A DNA stretch of 64,000 nucleotides, from assembly GCA_027490215.1 (NCBI GenBank), contig JAIXYO010000027.1, positions 123,601 to 187,600 on the forward strand. Direction: 5' to 3'. The DNA is from Rubrivivax sp. Its GTDB lineage: Bacteria; Pseudomonadota; Gammaproteobacteria; Burkholderiales; Burkholderiaceae_C. Positions 61,775-64,000 of this stretch are shown piece after piece; within the stretch, counting starts at the first letter, position 1, and every line of letters begins with the position of its first letter. The position numbers and the translations under genes were made by a program. The notes beneath the pieces are model-generated. The model was not told the origin of the DNA, searched no databases, and worked only from the letters and a program-made list of their open reading frames with translations.

Positions 61775-62835
61775 GCTCGACGGCCCGCCCCGAGGGCGAA
61801 CACCGCAGTGCGCAGCGCGAAGGTACTCCGGTGAACCTCGATGCCTACGCCCGCCTCGACGCACTGCCGCGCGAGCGCCTCGGGTTCCTGCCGACGCCAC
61901 TGGTTGAAGCGCCGCAGCTGGCCCGCGAGATCGGCGTGCCGCAGCTCTGGATCAAGCACGACGAGCTGATCGGCTTCGGCTTCGGCGGCAACAAGGTGCG
62001 CGGCCTGGAACTGCTGTTGGCCGATGCGCGGGCACACGGCGCCGATGTCATCGTCACCGGCGCTGGCGCTCAGTCGAACCATGTCCGCGCCACGGCGGCG
62101 GCAGCAGCGCATGCCGGGATGGAGTCCGTCGCCGCCTACTGGGGCGAGGCGCCGGAACAGGCGCAAGGCAACCTGCGCCTGACACGACTGCTCGGCGCGC
62201 AAACCCGCTTTACCAACAGCGCCGACCGGGCCCAGGTCGATACCGCGATTGCGGGCATTGCGAGCGAGCTTCGTGCGGCTGGGCGCCGCCCCTATGCGAT
62301 CCCGCGCGGTGGTGCCTGCGCGCTCGGTGTGCTCGGCCACGTTCTGGCGGCGCGCGAGGTGCATCGGCAATGCGCGTCACAGCAACTCAGCCCGGGCACG
62401 ATCTTCCTGGCTGTGGGATCGGGCGGGACCCTCGCTGGCTGGCTGCTCGGTAGCGCGCTGCTGGGCGCCAAATGGCGGATCGAAGGGGTGACGGTGAGTC
62501 GTCCGGCGGACGAAGTCCGCGCCCGGGTGGTTGCGCTCGCGGCCGAGGCGGCAGCGCTGCTGGAGGTGCCAGCGGGCATTGCCGAGTCCGACGTGGTGGT
62601 GCACGACGGTCACATCGGTGCGGGCTATGGGGTGCCCACTGCCGCTGGCGATGCGGCGATCGTGCTTGCCGCTCGGGCACAGGGGTTGTTTTTCGATCCG
62701 ACCTACACCGGCAAGGCATTGGCGGGCCTCATCGCGCTGGCGCAGGATGGGCGCTATGCCGAGCGCGGTCCGCTCGTGTTCCTGCACACAGGGGGCGAGC
62801 CGGCGCTGTTCGCGCAAGGGGCGAGGGCGCCATGA
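61771..62835 (+). CDS. D-cysteine desulfhydrase-like PLP enzyme
   Basis: The protein is a 354-residue fold-type II PLP enzyme, like D-cysteine desulfhydrase and ACC deaminase. The PLP Lys is at about 75 in FGFGGNKVRGLE; the phosphate loop is AVGSGGTLAGWL, with TGAGAQSNHVRATAAAAAHAG. The Xanthobacter CoM cluster ends with such an enzyme (XcbE1), which performs the thiol-forming end of the pathway. It overlaps its neighbours by four bases on each side. Confidence 0.82.
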   Translation: MSSTARPEGEHRSAQREGTPVNLDAYARLDALPRERLGFLPTPLVEAPQLAREIGVPQLWIKHDELIGFGFGGNKVRGLELLLADARAHGADVIVTGAGAQSNHVRATAAAAAHAGMESVAAYWGEAPEQAQGNLRLTRLLGAQTRFTNSADRAQVDTAIAGIASELRAAGRRPYAIPRGGACALGVLGHVLAAREVHRQCASQQLSPGTIFLAVGSGGTLAGWLLGSALLGAKWRIEGVTVSRPADEVRARVVALAAEAAALLEVPAGIAESDVVVHDGHIGAGYGVPTAAGDAAIVLAARAQGLFFDPTYTGKALAGLIALAQDGRYAERGPLVFLHTGGEPALFAQGARAP

Positions 62836-64000
62836 AACCCTGGGGTACCGCGGCATTCGCGCCACGTCGGGTGGCGCTCGTGGGGGCGTCTGCTGAGGCT
62901 GGCAAGGCCGGCAGGCTGCTGTTGGACAACCTGCTGGCGAGCGGGCAGCACGAGATCGTTGCCATCCACCCCACCGCCCGCGACATCGGTGGCCATGCCG
63001 CCTACCCGAGCGTTGCCACAGCCCCTCGCGAGATCGATCTGGCGGTGATCGTGACGCCAGCCGCAACGACCCCGCAAATCATCGCTGATTGCGCGCTGGC
63101 CGGCGTTCCGGTGGCTCTGATCCTCAGCGGCGGATTCAAGGAAACCGGCTCGGCCGGTGCGGCCATCGAGGCCGAGGTACTGCGCGCCGCGCGCGCGGGT
63201 TCGGATTCAGGCGGCGTGCGCATCATCGGCCCGAACTGCTTTGGTTTGATCGACGTGCAGCGCGGCCTCAACGCGTCGCTCGCGATGGGCCTGCCAAGGC
63301 CAGGCGGCGTCTCGCTCTTTACCCAGAGCGGCTCCTACGGCATGGCCGCGTTTTCGCGTTCACAGGACGGCGCGATCGGCTTCGCGAAGGTGCTGGCGGC
63401 GGGCAACAAGGCCGACGTGTCCGAGGTCGATGCGATCCGCTATTTCGGCGCCGACCCGCAGACGCGCGTGATCGCCCTCGTGCTCGAGTCGATTGCCGAT
63501 GGCCCGGCACTCGTCGCCGCGCTGCGCGAGGTGACGCCGGTCAAACCCGTGGTGATCCTCAAGACCGGCCGCGGCACTGCCGGCAAGCGTGCCGCAGCGA
63601 GCCACACCGCCGCGCTGGCGCAAGACTTCGCGGTCGCGCAAGCCGTGTTGCGCCAGGCCGGTGCGGTGCTGGTTGACGATGGTCTGAGCTTGTTCGACGT
63701 TGCCGCCGCGCTGGATCGTCAGCCACCGCTGCGCGGCAAGCGGGTGGCGATCATCAGCAACTCGGGCGGCACCGGCGTCGAGTTGGCCGACCTGCTCGAA
63801 GCGCAGGGCCTGGAAGTCCCTGCACTTTCGGCATCGCTGCAGCAAGGCATCGCCGCCCACCTGCCGGCGCACGGCTCAGCAGCCAACCCGGTCGATGTGA
63901 CCACCGATTGGAAGCGCTTTGCGACGATGTACCGCGAAAGCCTGCGCGCCTTGCTCGCCAGCGACGAGATCGATGCCGTGGTGCCGGTGCTGTTGCAGCG
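62832..64000 (+). CDS. ADP-forming acyl-CoA synthetase (partial)
   Basis: The frame is open to the window end (389 codons). The CoA-binding domain (RRVALVGASAEAGKAGR) is followed by VRIIGPNCFGLIDVQRGLN, SLFTQSGSYGMAAF and the phosphohistidine segment KTGRGTAGKRAAASHTAALA. These are the domains of acetate/acyl-CoA ligase (ADP-forming), reversible between an acyl-CoA with ADP and phosphate and the free acid with ATP. It would make ATP from a thioester or activate an acid. ATGA overlap with the PLP gene places it in the same operon. Confidence 0.85.
   Translation, partial: MKPWGTAAFAPRRVALVGASAEAGKAGRLLLDNLLASGQHEIVAIHPTARDIGGHAAYPSVATAPREIDLAVIVTPAATTPQIIADCALAGVPVALILSGGFKETGSAGAAIEAEVLRAARAGSDSGGVRIIGPNCFGLIDVQRGLNASLAMGLPRPGGVSLFTQSGSYGMAAFSRSQDGAIGFAKVLAAGNKADVSEVDAIRYFGADPQTRVIALVLESIADGPALVAALREVTPVKPVVILKTGRGTAGKRAAASHTAALAQDFAVAQAVLRQAGAVLVDDGLSLFDVAAALDRQPPLRGKRVAIISNSGGTGVELADLLEAQGLEVPALSASLQQGIAAHLPAHGSAANPVDVTTDWKRFATMYRESLRALLASDEIDAVVPVLLQ

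Noticed and set aside
1..64000. CRISPR arrays, rRNA operons, riboswitches
   Set aside because: I scanned for regularly spaced repeats and known leader motifs and saw none.

Overview
The window is a GC-rich segment of a betaproteobacterial chromosome, most likely from the Burkholderiales (Rubrivivax/Leptothrix/Methylibium-like). The evidence is the gene order cysS - alkA-type glycosylase - accA - tilS - lysC - tRNA-Ser, the intracellular PHB depolymerase, a PEP-CTERM protein, the DUF3106-like/ECF sigma/anti-sigma-like operon, and GC-rich hairpin repeats between convergent genes. I ran no database search; family names come from motifs and remembered sequence resemblance.

Region 1 (1-26.5 kb) is mostly core genome. 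It holds the 3' part of aroC, phaZ, a GST, a PEP-CTERM exoprotein and a beta-barrel-like protein. A probable lipid-modification neighbourhood follows (phosphatidylserine decarboxylase, membrane-anchored class III aminotransferase, Mpo1/DUF962-like membrane protein, GT4 glycosyltransferase), with long inverted repeats inside it. Next come an ECF sigma operon, a wrecked YCII/ECF sigma pair, csp, clpS-clpA, mtfA-lpxH-ppiB-ppiA, a TPR protein, cysS, the glycosylase, accA, tilS, lysC and tRNA-Ser(GCU).

Region 2 (26.5-48.5 kb) is accessory DNA beginning directly after tRNA-Ser. It carries a DUF3644-like gene and a complete four-gene Wadjet plasmid-defence operon (jetABCD). A LexA-box-controlled divergent pair follows (small protein and SRAP/YedK), then an AT-richer ribbon-helix-helix-type gene and a MerR + VIT/vWA pair. 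Further on are a run of small nuclease-like genes (RNase H-fold, HNH, PD-(D/E)XK), an LDH-family gene, a BrnT/BrnA toxin-antitoxin module, and several short duplicated or relic sequences that suggest repeated rearrangement.

Region 3 (48.6-64 kb, running off the end) is a catabolic/biosynthetic cluster and the most interesting part. It encodes deoC, a VOC protein, two MetE/epoxyalkane:CoM-transferase-like zinc proteins, two small zinc-ribbon paralogs, both subunits of a 2-oxoacid/acetoin dehydrogenase E1, a lone lipoyl-domain protein and an IpdAB-like CoA-transferase-fold pair. It then encodes an unknown protein, a ComA-type phosphosulfolactate synthase, two aspartase/fumarase-superfamily lyases, a D-cysteine-desulfhydrase-like PLP enzyme and an ADP-forming acyl-CoA synthetase. 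The last six genes overlap by 1-8 bases and match the known bacterial coenzyme M biosynthesis gene set (xcb of Xanthobacter). The inference is that this organism makes coenzyme M and uses it, through MetE-like transferases and an E1/lipoyl system without a normal E2 or E3, in a pathway I cannot match to the described epoxide carboxylation route.
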